A stretch of 64,000 bases of DNA from contig CP074381.1 in assembly GCA_022041995.1 (NCBI GenBank), forward strand, positions 868,001 to 932,000. Direction: 5' to 3'. The translations under genes and the position numbers were made by a program. The notes beneath the pieces were generated by a model. It ran no database searches. It had not been told where the DNA came from and was given only the letters and a program-made list of their open reading frames with translations. Shown here piece by piece: positions 53,528-64,000 of this stretch; the stretch's first letter is position 1; each line of letters begins with the position of its first letter. This DNA is from Cupriavidus necator. GTDB taxonomy: Bacteria; Pseudomonadota; Gammaproteobacteria; Burkholderiales; Burkholderiaceae.

Positions 53528-54331
53528 CTATGGCGTGCCGCCGCTGGCCATGCGCCATGCCTTGCTGAAGCGTTGCAGGTCGGCGGCCGAGGCATCGGTC
53601 ACGGCCCAGAAGTCCATGCCGCCTGCCTGCCAGTGCGTGATCTGGTAGCCCTGCCGGGTCAGGGTGCTGTCGAAGTCAGGCGCCACCTTGCGCGCGCCCG
53701 CGCCGCGCAGCACGAAGACATCGATCGGATGCTGGTTGCGTTGATAGACCAGCACCGCCACGCGCTGCCCGTGGAGGTAGTCGAGCCGTCCGCCAACGAG
53801 CGCGAAGCCCTCTGCCGCCATGTCAGGGACCGGCGGCGCGAAATCCAGCCGCCCGTTGAACCACGGCTTGACCGTGTGGCGATCAGTGGATGCCACGTCG
53901 ACGGCGTGGTCCGCGATCAGCGCGCGTACATGGCCGCTGACAACTTCACGCGCCATGGCGTCTTGCGGGGCATCCCGCAGCAGGAACAATGTCAGTCCGA
54001 ACGCCATCGAGGCGACGGTCAGCGCCGCCAGCCCGGCGTTGACGGCCGGGCGCCAGGCAAACCACTCGAGCCAGCGCGGGCGCGATGCCTCACCGCCTGC
54101 CGGCACGCAGGCCGCGGGCAGCGCAGCAGCGATCCGGGCGCGCAGGGCGGGACTTGCGCGATGGTAAGTCGCGCCTTCCCGTACAGCCGTGCGCAGTGCG
54201 CGCAGGCGTCCCAGTTCGGCCGTGCACGCGGTACATTGCGCCAGGTGCTGCTCCAGGCGCAGGCTTTCCGCCGCGCCGAGTTCGTCGTCGGCGCAGGCGG
54301 GCAGCAGTTCGCAAACGTCATTGCAGTCCAT
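53528..54331 (-). CDS. Anti-sigma factor with zinc-finger N-terminus
   Basis: 267 residues: a ZAS-type anti-sigma domain ([17 protein letters not shown], then [17 protein letters not shown] with the H-x3-C-x2-C pattern), one membrane segment near residues 100-122 ([20 protein letters not shown]) and a periplasmic part ending in a sensor-like domain. It should hold the preceding sigma factor inactive. Its start overlaps the sigma gene by 14 bp, giving coupled expression. The signal is unknown; the divergent redox-type genes suggest an envelope or oxidative cue. Confidence 0.88.
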   Translation of the reverse strand: MDCNDVCELLPACADDELGAAESLRLEQHLAQCTACTAELGRLRALRTAVREGATYHRASPALRARIAAALPAACVPAGGEASRPRWLEWFAWRPAVNAGLAALTVASMAFGLTLFLLRDAPQDAMAREVVSGHVRALIADHAVDVASTDRHTVKPWFNGRLDFAPPVPDMAAEGFALVGGRLDYLHGQRVAVLVYQRNQHPIDVFVLRGAGARKVAPDFDSTLTRQGYQITHWQAGGMDFWAVTDASAADLQRFSKAWRMASGGTP

Positions 54332-54950
54332 GACCTGTCTCCCCGGCGGGGTGCGGTGCCGGCGCCAGCCCACCGGATGGCGGGCGTGCGTGTGCCGGCC
54401 CTTGAGCCGTGCTCTGCTGTTGCAGCGCCGTCACGGCCGCCGCCAGCATGCGCCGCCCGCGCGCGAGCCGCGACATGACCGTGCCGATAGCGATATCCGC
54501 GACGCGCGCGATGTCGCGGTAGGGCAACTCCTCCAGTTCGCGCAGCACCAGCACTTCGCGAAACGCCACCGGCAACTGCTCCAGCGCCCGGTGCACCAGC
54601 CGCACGTCTTCCTGCCGCAGCAGCCACTGCTCAGGGTCGTCCCGGCCATCGTGCCAGGCCGGCAGGGGCTGGTTCTCGCGCAGGTCGTCATAGCCGCACA
54701 CCTCGCCGGCCGACTTGCGCTTCTGGCAGGTGGTGAACCACGTATTGCGCACGATGGCGAGCAGCCACGGCCGCGGCTGCTCGCCGCGGAAACTGCCAAA
54801 GAGCCGGTAAGCGCGCAGGAAGGCTTCCTGGACCACGTCGTCGGCCTCGCTGGCGCTGCCCGACAACCAGCGCGCGAGGTTGTAGGCGGCATCCAGGTGC
54901 GGAAGCACCAGCTCATCGAAGCGGCGGCGTTCGTCGGATGCGTGATCCAT
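54318..54950 (-). CDS. ECF RNA polymerase sigma factor
   Basis: 210 residues: region 2 (LPHLDAAYNLARWLSG, then DDVVQEAFLRAYRLFG) and region 4 (LPVAFREVLVLRELEELPY, then RDIARVADIAIGTVMSRLARGRRML), followed by a Gly/Pro-rich tail of about 30 residues. ATG at 54950 gives the standard layout; the frame stays open upstream. Cotranscribed with its anti-sigma factor and divergent from the phosphoesterase-cupredoxin pair, which are probable members of its regulon. Confidence 0.92.
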   Translation of the reverse strand: MDHASDERRRFDELVLPHLDAAYNLARWLSGSASEADDVVQEAFLRAYRLFGSFRGEQPRPWLLAIVRNTWFTTCQKRKSAGEVCGYDDLRENQPLPAWHDGRDDPEQWLLRQEDVRLVHRALEQLPVAFREVLVLRELEELPYRDIARVADIAIGTVMSRLARGRRMLAAAVTALQQQSTAQGPAHARPPSGGLAPAPHPAGETGHGLQ

Positions 54951-55127
54951 GCGTGCCTTGGTCGGTTTGTGCGCCGGCGCCGGTGGCGCACGTCCTGTGT
55001 ATACCGGCGTTCCACGCAGTTTATTCCCGCCGCGCCCGGATTTCCTGCGGTTGCGCAGCGCCGGGAATAAAGCTTCGCGCAAGCCGGTATGACAGGCACA
55101 TCCCTGCAACCATGCGACGGAGGCACC

Positions 55128-56006
55128 ATGAACACACTGAAGCGACGCGATTTCCTGAGGCTGGCAGGCGCCGCCGGCGGCGCGGTGTTTGCGTCCGGGC
55201 TGCCCGGCTGGACCTTCGGGCGCGATGAGGATTTCTATTTTGTGCAGCTGTCGGACGCACACTGGGGCTTCCAGGGGCCGGCCAATCCGGATGCGCGCGG
55301 CACGCTGCCCAAGGCCATCGCCGCCGTCAATGCGCTGCGGCAGCCGCCCGACTTCATCATGTTCACCGGCGATCTCACGCACACCACCGACGATCCGCAG
55401 GAGCGGCGGCGGCGCCTGAGTGAGTTCCAGTCCGTCATTGCCGGCCTGGGCGTCAGCACGATCCACCTGATGCCGGGCGAGCACGACGCCAGCCTCGATG
55501 CGGGCGCGGCCTACCAGGAGCTGTTCGGGCCGACGCACTACACCTTCGATCACAAAGGCGTGCATTTCGTCGTGCTCGACAACGTGTCCGATCCGGCGGG
55601 GCGGGTCGGGGATGCGCAGCGTGCGTGGCTGGCGGCGGACCTGGCGCGGCAACCAAAGAGCGCGCGCATCGTGGTGTTCACGCACCGCCCGCTGTTCGAC
55701 CTGTATCCGCAATGGGACTGGGCCACGCGCGACGGTGCGCAGGTGCTCGACACGCTGATGCCCTATCCGAACGTGACCGTGTTCTACGGCCACATCCATC
55801 AGGAGCATCACCATATGACCGGCCACATTGCGCATCACGCCGCACGCTCGCTGATGTTTCCCCTGCCGCCGCCGGGCTCGCAGCCGCAGCGCCTGCCGGT
55901 GCCATGGGATGCCGCGCAGCCCTATCGCGGATTGGGCTGGCGCGAGATCGAAGCGAAACCGGCGTCCGGCGCGTTCGCGCTGGCCGAGCAGCCGATCGCG
56001 ACCTGA
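55128..56006 (+). CDS. Calcineurin-type metallophosphoesterase, Tat-exported
   Basis: 292 residues: twin-arginine signal (LKRRDFLRLAGAAGG, hydrophobic core to residue about 30), then phosphoesterase motifs in order: QLSDAHWG, FTGDLTH, PGEHDAS (the GNHD motif with Glu for Asn), FTHRPLF, and YGHIHQEHHH. A binuclear metal site is expected. Tat export implies periplasmic action. GGAGG lies six bases before the ATG. It is followed 12 bp later by the cupredoxin gene and faces the ECF sigma/anti-sigma pair. Confidence 0.88.
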   Translation: MNTLKRRDFLRLAGAAGGAVFASGLPGWTFGRDEDFYFVQLSDAHWGFQGPANPDARGTLPKAIAAVNALRQPPDFIMFTGDLTHTTDDPQERRRRLSEFQSVIAGLGVSTIHLMPGEHDASLDAGAAYQELFGPTHYTFDHKGVHFVVLDNVSDPAGRVGDAQRAWLAADLARQPKSARIVVFTHRPLFDLYPQWDWATRDGAQVLDTLMPYPNVTVFYGHIHQEHHHMTGHIAHHAARSLMFPLPPPGSQPQRLPVPWDAAQPYRGLGWREIEAKPASGAFALAEQPIAT

Positions 56007-56018
56007 CCGGAGCCGGCC

Positions 56019-56393
56019 ATGAGAATGTCATCGATGGTCGGGCGGCGCACGGTGCTGGCCTGGATGCTCGGCCTCGGGGCGGCCGTGCTGGCCGGCACCG
56101 GCCGGGGCGATGCGGCTGCGCCGCGCGTCATTCGCGTCCACGCGCGCAAGTTCGTCTTTACCCCGAATCACATCCCGCTGCGTCCCGGCGAGTCGGTCGT
56201 ATTCGAACTGACGGCACAGGATGTGATCATGGGCTTCAGCGTGCCGGATTTCGGCGTGCGTGCCGACGTGCCGCCAGGCGCGACCGTGCGTTTGCCGGCA
56301 ACGGCGCGCGGCAGCGGCAACTATGGCTTCCTGTGCGACATCTTCTGCGGGTCGGGGCATGAGACCATGAACGGCGTGATCGAGGTCATGTAG
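56019..56393 (+). CDS. Cupredoxin-domain protein, CuA-like
   Basis: 124 residues with an N-terminal RR-containing signal (GRRTVLAWMLGLGAAVLAG) and one cupredoxin fold. The copper loop FLCDIFCGSGHETMNG has the C-x3-C-x3-H-x2-M spacing of the CuA site of cytochrome oxidase subunit II. The first ligand position, normally His in a DVIHSF-type strand, is Met here (DVIMGFSVP), so a true binuclear CuA site is doubtful. It acts in the periplasm, probably in copper or electron handling with the preceding gene. Confidence 0.85.
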   Translation: MRMSSMVGRRTVLAWMLGLGAAVLAGTGRGDAAAPRVIRVHARKFVFTPNHIPLRPGESVVFELTAQDVIMGFSVPDFGVRADVPPGATVRLPATARGSGNYGFLCDIFCGSGHETMNGVIEVM

Positions 56394-56590
56394 ACGCCGC
56401 CCGTCCGATCGTCGGGTCGCCGGCGAGCCCGCGGGCGTGAGCGCTGGTGTTGTAATCGCGCAGCCCGTGGGCGGCCCTATTGCCTTTGCCCTGCGAGCCG
56501 CGTAGAACGTTGGGAAACGGCACCGGGAGAGGGCCGGCAGCCGCTCGTGGTGGGCGGCCGAGCACAACGCCAGAGGATCGAGGTGTGGCC

Positions 56591-56878
56591 ATGGAGACCC
56601 AAGAGAGCGCGCTGACGCTTGCCCTGATGACCGAACCTGCGCGGGCCACGGTTTGCCGCGCGCTGCTGGAAGCCGGCGAGGACGGGCTGCCCGCCGCCGC
56701 CCTGGCGCAACTGGTCGGGCTGAGCCTGCCGCGTGCCGCACACATGTTCCAGGAACTGATGCAGGCTGAAGTGGTGGCACTGTCCATCCGCGAGCGCCAG
56801 GTCTGCTATGTGCTCAAGGCCCGGCGCGCGGTGCGCGATGCGCTGGGCTATATCGACAGCAGCGGCCTGGCCGACTGA
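56591..56878 (+). CDS. ArsR-family-like winged-helix regulator
   Basis: 95 residues: a single winged HTH (MTEPARATVCRALLEAGEDG, then ALAQLVGLSLPRAAHMFQEL as recognition helix, then IRERQVCYVLKA as wing). No CxC metal motif of the ArsR/SmtB sensors is present; Cys is found only at two isolated positions. The start at 56591 is favoured by length; the open frame reaches 56480. It is convergent with the transglycosylase gene. Ligand unknown. Confidence 0.78.
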   Translation: METQESALTLALMTEPARATVCRALLEAGEDGLPAAALAQLVGLSLPRAAHMFQELMQAEVVALSIRERQVCYVLKARRAVRDALGYIDSSGLAD

Positions 56879-56956
56879 TCCTTGCTGCGTGGCCGGGCGC
56901 AGGTTGGCGCGGCCCGGTTCCACCGCGGTCCCGCCAGCGCGGGCGCCGGCGGCAGG

Positions 56957-58497
56957 CTACTTCCGGACTTCCTTCAGTGCCCGCTCACGCGCGGCTTCCT
57001 TGTCCTCGATGAGCCGGTAGGCCGCGTAGTACTTGAAGATGTTGCGCACATAGGTGGTGGTTTCGATGCCGATCTTCTCCGCCACCACGATCTCGACATT
57101 GTTGAACCACTTGTCGGGGTCCAGCCCGCGCGCCGCAGCCTCCTTGCGCATCTTGGCGATATTGCCCGGCCCGGCGTTGTAGCTGGCGAAGGCGAACAGC
57201 GGCCGGTTCGAGTCCGAGAAGTGCGCGTCGGGAAGTACTTGGTCATCAGCCGGTCCATGTACTTGGCGCCGGCGTGGATGTTGGACTCGACCATCTTGAT
57301 ATTGCCCACATTCAGTTCCTTGCCAGTGGCGGGCATGATCTGCATGATGCCGACGGCACCCACGCGACTGCGCGCCTGCTGGTTGAGCTGTGATTCCTGG
57401 AAGCCCTGCGCGGCGAGCATCAGCGGGTCGAAGTGATAGTCCTTGCCGTACTTCTCGAAGAAGACAACGGTCTGCTGGAAGCGCTTGTATTCGGCATCTT
57501 CAGTGTTGTTCTTGATCTGCTTGATCCGGCGCATGGATTGCTTGAGCAGGTATTCCGCCACGCCCTGCTTCTTGACGTGGTTGATATAGAAATCGTCGAT
57601 TGCCTGCCGCAACTGCGGGCTGTTCTTGCGGAAGGCCCAGCCGACATAGCCGCCTTCGCGCACTGCCAGGTCCTGGCGCACCTTGATGTCAGGCAGGATC
57701 TGCGCCCACATTGCGGCCTTCCAGTCGTCGACCACGACGATCGCCAGCAGGCCCGCATTGACCATCTCGAGCACGTCTTCGTCTTCAAGGGCGTCGGGCA
57801 GCAGCACCAGTTGCATCGGTGCCTTGCCGGACTGGCGCAGGCGGTTGTTCAGTGCAGTCAGGCTTTCGTAGTAGCTGCTCGCGCGGCGCACATGGACGGT
57901 CTTGCCCGCCAGGTCGTCCAGGCTCTTCAGCGCCGGCGACTTGGGGCCGGTCACGATCAGCTCGCGCACTGGCTTGCGGTCACGCGGCGCGGCAAAGTCG
58001 ACCAGCTTCAGCCGTGCCTCGGTCTCGGTCAGGTTGCCGGCGGCGATATCGCCCAGGCCGGCCGCCAGGTCGGGCAGCAGGCGGTCGCGCGTGGTGGGGA
58101 TGATGATGACGGTGAGCGGGCGCTTGCCCAGTCGATTGGCGTAGGTCTTGTTCAGGTAGCGCTCGAATTCCCGCACCAGTTCGGCGGTAATTCCGCGCTC
58201 ATGGCCCTTGTCGCTGAAGTAGAGGGTGCGGCTGTAAGGCACCAGCACGCGGATGACATGACTGTTGACCATCACGTCGAAGTCGCCCGTGCGCGGCTTG
58301 TTGGCGAGGTTGAGGCCGCGCGGCCTGGCGGAATCGGCCTTGCCGGTTGCGGCTTTCGCCGCGGGGGCCGCAACGGGTGCGGACGCGGGCGCGGGCTTCT
58401 GCTGCGCCACGGCAAACGTGCTGCAAAGGCTGAGCGCGCCCACCAGGCCGGACAGTAGAAGGCCTGCGAACCAGTGGCGTGGGTGGGCAGCGGACAT
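56957..58497 (-). CDS. mltF: MltF-like lytic transglycosylase, one frame break
   Basis: About 514 codons: signal peptide at the N-terminus, a periplasmic solute-binding-like domain (FDVMVNSHVIRVLVPYSRTL to about residue 330, including VVVDDWKAAMWAQI) and an SLT catalytic domain (LMLAAQGFQESQLNQQARS with the catalytic glutamate, then GIMQIMPATGKELNVGNI). It cleaves peptidoglycan, making 1,6-anhydromuropeptides. At 57230-57232 GGG (plus strand) should be GGGG: the frame leaves at MTKYFP and resumes in the ASYNAGPGN stretch, ending KYYAAYRLIEDKEAARERAL before the stop at 56957. Sequence error likely. Confidence 0.88.
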
Positions 58498-58624
58498 GGC
58501 GCAGATGGCAAGCCGGGCAGAAAGGCGCGCGACTCGCTCGTATCGAGTCTAGGCGCGATCCTGCCTCTTGCAAGCCGCCAGGGTCCGGATGCCGCCGAAG
58601 GGCAAACGGCGGGGCGATGCCCGG

Positions 58625-58658
58625 CAAAAAGAAGGTGGCCGGTTGATCCCGGCCACCC
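58625..58658 (-). terminator. Rho-independent terminator of the exported Ala/Pro/Lys-rich protein gene
   Basis: Stem GGTGGCCGG / CCGGCCACC (9 bp, six-base loop) at 58634-58657, followed on the minus strand by TTCTTTTT. It lies 19 bp past the stop of the gene at 58677. Confidence 0.8.
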
Positions 58659-58676
58659 TTCGTGCAACGGCTGGCG

Positions 58677-59105
58677 CTATTGCTTTGGTGGGGCCATTTC
58701 CTGCTTGGCCGCTGCATCCGCTGCCTTGTTCTCTACCTTGCGCTCCTGCTTGGCAGCGCCGACTTCGTCCTTGTACTCACCCTTGGCCGCCTTTTTCTTG
58801 GCCTTGTACTCGGCGGCGGCCTTCTGGCGCGCCTCGCGGCGTTCCACCAGCGGGTCCTTCGGCGGCTGGATCTGGGTCATGCCGGGCGGCACGCCCTGAC
58901 CGCCTGCGGGGCTGGCTGCGGTGGCCGGCATCGCCGGTGTTGCCGGCGCCGCCGGCATGCCCTGTGCGGCAGGGGTTGCCGGCTCGGCCGGGGTGGCGGG
59001 GGTGGCGGTTGTCTGGGCAATGGCCGCAGCGCAGCTGAGGCCTGCCAGGCCTGCTGCAATCACGCTGGCAAATCGGGTAAGGCGAGCGGGCTGTTTCGGA
59101 TCCAT
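58677..59105 (-). CDS. Exported Ala/Pro- and Lys-rich protein of unknown function
   Basis: 142 residues from ATG at 59105 (GGAGG nearby upstream). Signal peptide MDPKQPARLTRFASVIAAGL with cleavage around AAAIAQ, then a low-complexity stretch of TPATPAEPATPAAQ-type repeats, then a charged helical tail rich in Lys/Ala/Glu (EARQKAAAEYKAKKKAAKGEY). No enzyme motif. The tail could bind anionic cell-wall or nucleic acid partners, which is speculation. It has its own terminator downstream. Confidence 0.72.
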   Translation of the reverse strand: MDPKQPARLTRFASVIAAGLAGLSCAAAIAQTTATPATPAEPATPAAQGMPAAPATPAMPATAASPAGGQGVPPGMTQIQPPKDPLVERREARQKAAAEYKAKKKAAKGEYKDEVGAAKQERKVENKAADAAAKQEMAPPKQ

Positions 59106-59567
59106 GGAAAACCTCCAGGGTTGTTGTCGGGAAGCGCCGTCCAACAGGGTCCGGCGCAACGTATGCCGCACATGCCTGCCGGGCAGACGCGCGGCGACAA
59201 GCCCAGTCTAGGCAGCAGGCGCAGCTTGCGCTGTCGGGGTTGCGCCGATGAGACGCCGGAATTGCTCCTACAAGGGCCCCCAGGCGTGACGGGACCCTTG
59301 GTGCCAGATACTGACGATGGCGGGAGCCGGGGGTGGCATGCCAATGCAGGTTGGCTTCGCGCATGGCCAGGTAGATTTGGGGTACGGTGAGCAGATATGG
59401 CATGCAGTCTGAAGACCATCGCCCTGTGAGTGGCGATGGCAGCCCGGATGGGAGCCTGGAACGACATATGCGTGGGACTCTGGTCAGCCCGCCGGCAGAT
59501 GGCGGGTCCTGATCAGCGCCGCGGACATTGCATCTGCCATGGCCCAGGCCGGATGACCGCGGCAGTC
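59106..59567. other. Intergenic region without recognised gene
   Basis: 460 bases between the divergent exported-protein gene and the DUF6496 gene. A 36-codon frame at 59402 and longer antisense frames lack ribosome binding sites and family features. Promoters of both neighbours must be here; none could be assigned. Confidence 0.5.
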
Positions 59568-60077
59568 ATGGAGACGACCATGCCAAGGGCATCGACTATC
59601 GCCCACGCCAGGGCGGACAAGAAAGCGGGCAAGGCGCCGACCACCCAGGCCGGCAATTTCGTTCACGACGAGATCGAAGCTGTGCGCAAGGGCAAGCACG
59701 GCGTGCGTTCCGCCAAGCAGGCCATTGCAATCGGCTTGTCCGAGGCGCGCCGCGCAGGCGTGGATGTGCCGCCGAAGAAGGGCGCTGCCAAGGCGGCCAA
59801 GTCAGGCGAGAGCAAAGCCGCGCCGCGGCGGGCCAGCTCGGAAAGCACGGCAAAGCGCGCCAGCGCCGCACTGAAGGCGCTCAAGCGCGAGGGCACCGCT
59901 GGGGCTTCTCCCAAGGCGCTGTCTGCCCAGGCCAAGCGCGCGGCAGGTACGCATACCGCAGCCGAGCGCTCCGCCGCCGCCAAGAAGGCCGCCAGCACCA
60001 AAGGGGCAGCGGGCCGCTCCGAGGCGGCCCGCAAGGCCGCACGTACCCGCGCGGCCGGGAAGGGGTCGGCGCGCTAG
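59568..60077 (+). CDS. DUF6496 / histone H1-like Lys-Ala-rich protein
   Basis: 169 residues from ATG at 59568, or 165 from the ATG at 59580, which begins directly with MPRASTIAHARADKKAG. The N-terminal third is the conserved DUF6496 part (FVHDEIEAVRKGKHGVRSAKQ as its core). The rest is an Ala/Lys/Arg-rich tail with repeated AAKKAAS and SEAARKAART units like bacterial histone H1 homologues. It is probably a nucleoid-associated DNA-binding protein; the name rests on composition and the conserved head. Single gene upstream of groESL. Confidence 0.82.
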   Translation: METTMPRASTIAHARADKKAGKAPTTQAGNFVHDEIEAVRKGKHGVRSAKQAIAIGLSEARRAGVDVPPKKGAAKAAKSGESKAAPRRASSESTAKRASAALKALKREGTAGASPKALSAQAKRAAGTHTAAERSAAAKKAASTKGAAGRSEAARKAARTRAAGKGSAR

Positions 60078-60281
60078 CGCGACTGCATTGAGATAAACGC
60101 ACACCAAGCTGGTCATCAGGCGGTGTCGGACGGAGAGCCTGCCGGGCACCGCCGCGCCGCGTGGTGCGGCCGCCTGCCTACCCGCCGCGCATCCAAGGCA
60201 GGTGATGAAACGGCTACCCGTCGATCCCTTTCGACACCCTTGCAAGGCAGCCCTCGGGAAAACCCGCATCAAGCCCCTGTC

Positions 60282-60310
60282 TTGAAATGCCCGTACCCCG
60301 TCCCTATAAT
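60282..60310 (+). promoter_or_regulatory. Sigma70-type promoter of groESL
   Basis: TTGAAA at 60282-60287 and TATAAT at 60305-60310 with a 17-bp spacer, five of six and six of six matches. The -10 box touches the CIRCE element, so HrcA bound there would block RNA polymerase. Position is 123-151 bp before groES. Confidence 0.88.
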
Positions 60311-60336
60311 TAGCACTCGTCAGGGGTGAGTGCTAA
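60310..60336. promoter_or_regulatory. CIRCE operator (HrcA binding site)
   Basis: TTAGCACTC, nine bases, GAGTGCTAA: a perfect CIRCE inverted repeat, overlapping the transcription start region of groESL. It indicates repression by HrcA in the absence of heat stress. Confidence 0.95.
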
Positions 60337-60432
60337 CAGCTCCTGCGACACCTGAACATTTCTGACGGCCGTCGCTCCGGTAGCCGGCCCGATTTGTGAT
60401 TAAAAACTCACTTTTTGTATCTAGGAGTCCGT

Positions 60433-60723
60433 ATGAATCTGCGTCCTTTGCACGACCGCGTGATCGTGAAGCGTCTGGACAACGAAACCAAGACCGCGTC
60501 CGGTATCGTGATTCCCGACAATGCTGCCGAGAAGCCCGATCAAGGCGAAGTGCTCGCCGTCGGTCCCGGCAAGAAGGATGACAAGGGCAACAACATTGTC
60601 CTCGACGTCAAGGTGGGTGACCGGGTGCTGTTCGGCAAGTATGCCGGCCAGGCCGTGAAGGTCGAAGGCCAGGAACTGCTGGTCATGCGCGAAGAAGACA
60701 TCATGGCCGTGGTGAACAAGTAA
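60433..60723 (+). CDS. groES: Co-chaperonin GroES
   Basis: 96 residues, full length: [15 protein letters not shown] at the start, the mobile loop region [14 protein letters not shown] that docks on GroEL, and [13 protein letters not shown] with the C-terminal EEDIMAVV. Heptameric lid of the GroEL folding chamber. AGGAG lies seven bases before the ATG. First gene of the CIRCE-controlled operon, 46 bp before groEL. Confidence 0.98.
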   Translation: MNLRPLHDRVIVKRLDNETKTASGIVIPDNAAEKPDQGEVLAVGPGKKDDKGNNIVLDVKVGDRVLFGKYAGQAVKVEGQELLVMREEDIMAVVNK

Positions 60724-60757
60724 TCACTTGTTGACGACTACCACCGTACAGATTTAG

Positions 60758-62413
<1,656 letters not shown>

Positions 62414-62454
62414 ATCATCGCCGGCCGACTGCCCTTACGGGCGGGCTGTCTTGG

Positions 62455-62490
62455 AAAACCCCCGCGGGTGCGAGCCCGCGGGGGTTTTCT
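62455..62490 (+). terminator. Rho-independent terminator of groESL
   Basis: Perfect 10-bp stem CCCCCGCGGG / CCCGCGGGGG with six-base loop (62459-62484) followed by TTTTCTTT; the upstream AAAA makes it potentially bidirectional. 45 bp past the groEL stop. Confidence 0.93.
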
Positions 62491-63180
62491 TTGTGCGCCC
62501 AGCATACAAGCCCGACGACCTCAACCATTCCAACCGCCTGGTGCGGATCCGCATGCCAGGTGGTGTGGGAGGGGACCGGTCAGATTACCTGACCGCCCCT
62601 ATCCCGATTGGGTCGCAGTACCAGTCGGGCGCGGCGGCGCTCAGGTCAAAAGTCGAACATTGCGGACCCGGTGGCACCTGTAGCTGCGGCGCTGCAGGAC
62701 GGCCTGTCCGTGACAAGCGAGCGGCCGAGGTATGAATCAAATCTGCAACGCATGTCGTTGCTAGTGGAGCCCACTTCCCACTCCCTATTAGATCTGAGTA
62801 GGTGTAGCAAGCGGCAATTTCTAGCCTGGTAAGTGATCTTGATCGCACCACTAGACCGATGTATGCCGTTTTGAGCAGGCCACGAACTGGAAGCGAGACC
62901 CCACTGGCCGCGGTTCCGATATCCCGCCATGTTCTCCGGCGAGTCCTCAGCCGGCCGGGACTCTACCTACTGATTCCGCCATTGGGCCGATACCAATTGC
63001 CGTTGGCATGTCCAAGAATGCTTGTACGAAGCTAGGTATCGGGAAGCCCCGGCGTAGTCAGCCGGATGCCTATCTGGGTCGCTGGCAGCCATGGCGCCCG
63101 GCTATGACGCGGGCCTGGGAGCGCATTCCCGCTTTCCGCCCAAGCCGGGTGCTCATATCTCTTGTCCGAGGGCGATGCAT
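62491..63180. other. Lower-GC intergenic region without recognised gene
   Basis: 690 bases between groEL and the TadG-like gene. Short open frames on both strands lack ribosome binding sites and family features. Composition is lower in GC than the flanks and could contain gene debris or the promoter of a tad locus. Nothing could be assigned. Confidence 0.5.
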
Positions 63181-64000
63181 ATGTCCAGGTATAACAAAAA
63201 GAGCGAAAGAGGGGTCATTCTTCCAATTGTGGGCCTGACCCTGGCCGTGTTGCTGGGCATGGCCGGACTGGTCATCGACCTGGGCGCGATGTTTGTCGCG
63301 AAGACGGAGTTGCAGTCCGCTGTCGATAGCTGCGCGCTGGCGGCAGCGCAGGAACTTGATGGGACGGCGGATGCCCTGACAAGGGCCACCAGCGCCGGAC
63401 TGACCGCCGGGAACGCCAACAAGGTCAAGTATCAGAACAGCTCCGCGGCTATCGTCGATACTGACGTAACGTTCAGCGACACGCTCAGCGGTTCCTACAG
63501 TTCGAGCTTTACGCCGGTGGCAAATGCGCGCTACGCCAAATGCAATCACGCTACCTCGGGAATTGCAGCCTACCTGATTCAGATGGTCGGAGGTCCGACC
63601 AGCACCGCTGTCACTGCGGTGGGTGTCGCGACCCGGACTCATGCTCAGAGCACTTGCCCGATTCCGGTCGCCCTGCTTCCCAAAACGGGGGCTAGCGCGC
63701 CCGACTATGGGTTTACGGCTGGCGATTGGGTGACTGTGCTATACGACGGCACCAAGACGGCCTCTCCTGGGGAAATGGGCTGGTACAACCTCGATGGGTC
63801 AACGAACGCCAACGAGACCAAACAAGAAATGGCTGTCGGGTACTGCAACTCCAAGGTCAACGATACGGTTGGAACCCCGGGGGCCAAGGTGGCCGTAGAT
63901 GACCAGTGGAACAGCCGCTTCGGCATCTACAAAAACAACGGCGACAAGTCGGTCATGCGGCCGGACTTTACGGGTTACGCCTATACGAGCAAGAACTGGC
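63181..64000 (+). CDS. TadG-like Flp pilus assembly protein, N-terminal part (runs off window)
   Basis: At least 273 residues, open to the end of the window. It starts MSRYNKKSERGVILPIVGL, with one membrane segment at residues 10-35 followed by DLGAMFVAKTELQSAVDSCALAAAQEL, the signature of TadE/TadG-like pilus proteins (Tad domain), then a Ser/Thr-rich extracytoplasmic region containing AYLIQMVGG. Full TadG proteins are 400-600 residues, so the C-terminal part is outside. The ribosome binding site is weak (GAGGGCG). A tad/flp locus probably continues downstream. Confidence 0.8.
   Translation, partial: MSRYNKKSERGVILPIVGLTLAVLLGMAGLVIDLGAMFVAKTELQSAVDSCALAAAQELDGTADALTRATSAGLTAGNANKVKYQNSSAAIVDTDVTFSDTLSGSYSSSFTPVANARYAKCNHATSGIAAYLIQMVGGPTSTAVTAVGVATRTHAQSTCPIPVALLPKTGASAPDYGFTAGDWVTVLYDGTKTASPGEMGWYNLDGSTNANETKQEMAVGYCNSKVNDTVGTPGAKVAVDDQWNSRFGIYKNNGDKSVMRPDFTGYAYTSKNW

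Noticed and set aside
63008..63238. 76-codon frame overlapping the TadG-like start
   Set aside because: Different phase from the clear Tad signature at 63181 and no independent support.

Overview
The window is about 64 kb of high-GC DNA whose gene content and neighbourhoods fit a Cupriavidus/Ralstonia-type betaproteobacterium (Burkholderiales). This rests on the gene families and their arrangement (DUF3141-fabI-pta-ackA block, split pqiA genes, hutC/hutU, dctABD, a DUF6496 histone-like protein, groESL under CIRCE); no database search was possible. No tRNA, rRNA or CRISPR array was recognised.

Layout: 0.1-2.7 kb, organic-acid dehydrogenase plus SLC13 carrier. 3.1-10 kb, small RRM-like protein, tyrosine phosphatase, then acetate kinase and phosphotransacetylase divergent from a DUF3141 protein and FabI. 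10-16 kb, molybdate region: modE, a LysE exporter, an IS200/IS605 element with an intact tnpB but gutted tnpA that has beheaded a CYTH-domain gene, then modABC behind a clear ModE operator. 16-23 kb, small metabolic genes and an AI-2E/PqiA/PqiA/PqiB/PqiC envelope operon. 23-29.5 kb, a 115-bp-arm inverted repeat, HPP-CBS protein and ClC channel sharing a palindromic operator, and an Lrp-regulated arginine/ornithine catabolic pair. 29.5-35.7 kb, HTH protein and the complete dctB-dctD-dctA system with sigma54 promoter, two upstream activator palindromes, a small leader ORF and a terminator. 35.9-39.9 kb, MFS carrier, urocanate hydratase and HutC. 40-43.3 kb, a large MASE1-PAS-GGDEF-EAL protein.

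From about 43.6 to 47.8 kb base composition drops and codon use changes. This island holds a 40-residue peptide gene with a strong ribosome binding site, a radical SAM enzyme with an unusual N-terminal domain, an MFS exporter, a methyltransferase and a GNAT acetyltransferase, all on one strand. I read it as a ribosomally made, post-translationally modified peptide (RiPP) cluster that I cannot match to a named class. It is the best candidate here for an undescribed system.

47.9-56.9 kb: NTF2-like protein, dihaem cytochrome c, acyltransferase, a two-subunit molybdenum hydroxylase (a likely consumer of the ModABC molybdate), an ECF sigma/anti-sigma pair divergent from a Tat-exported phosphoesterase and a cupredoxin, and an ArsR-like regulator. 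57-64 kb: MltF-like transglycosylase, a repeat-rich exported protein, DUF6496 protein, groES-groEL with promoter, CIRCE and terminator, and the start of a TadG-like pilus protein that runs off the window.

Seven single-base frame breaks interrupt six otherwise well-conserved genes (DUF3141, second pqiA, HPP-CBS, amidinotransferase twice, hutU, mltF). Six of the seven are a missing base in a short G or C run, which points to base-calling error rather than gene decay. These genes are annotated as single loci.
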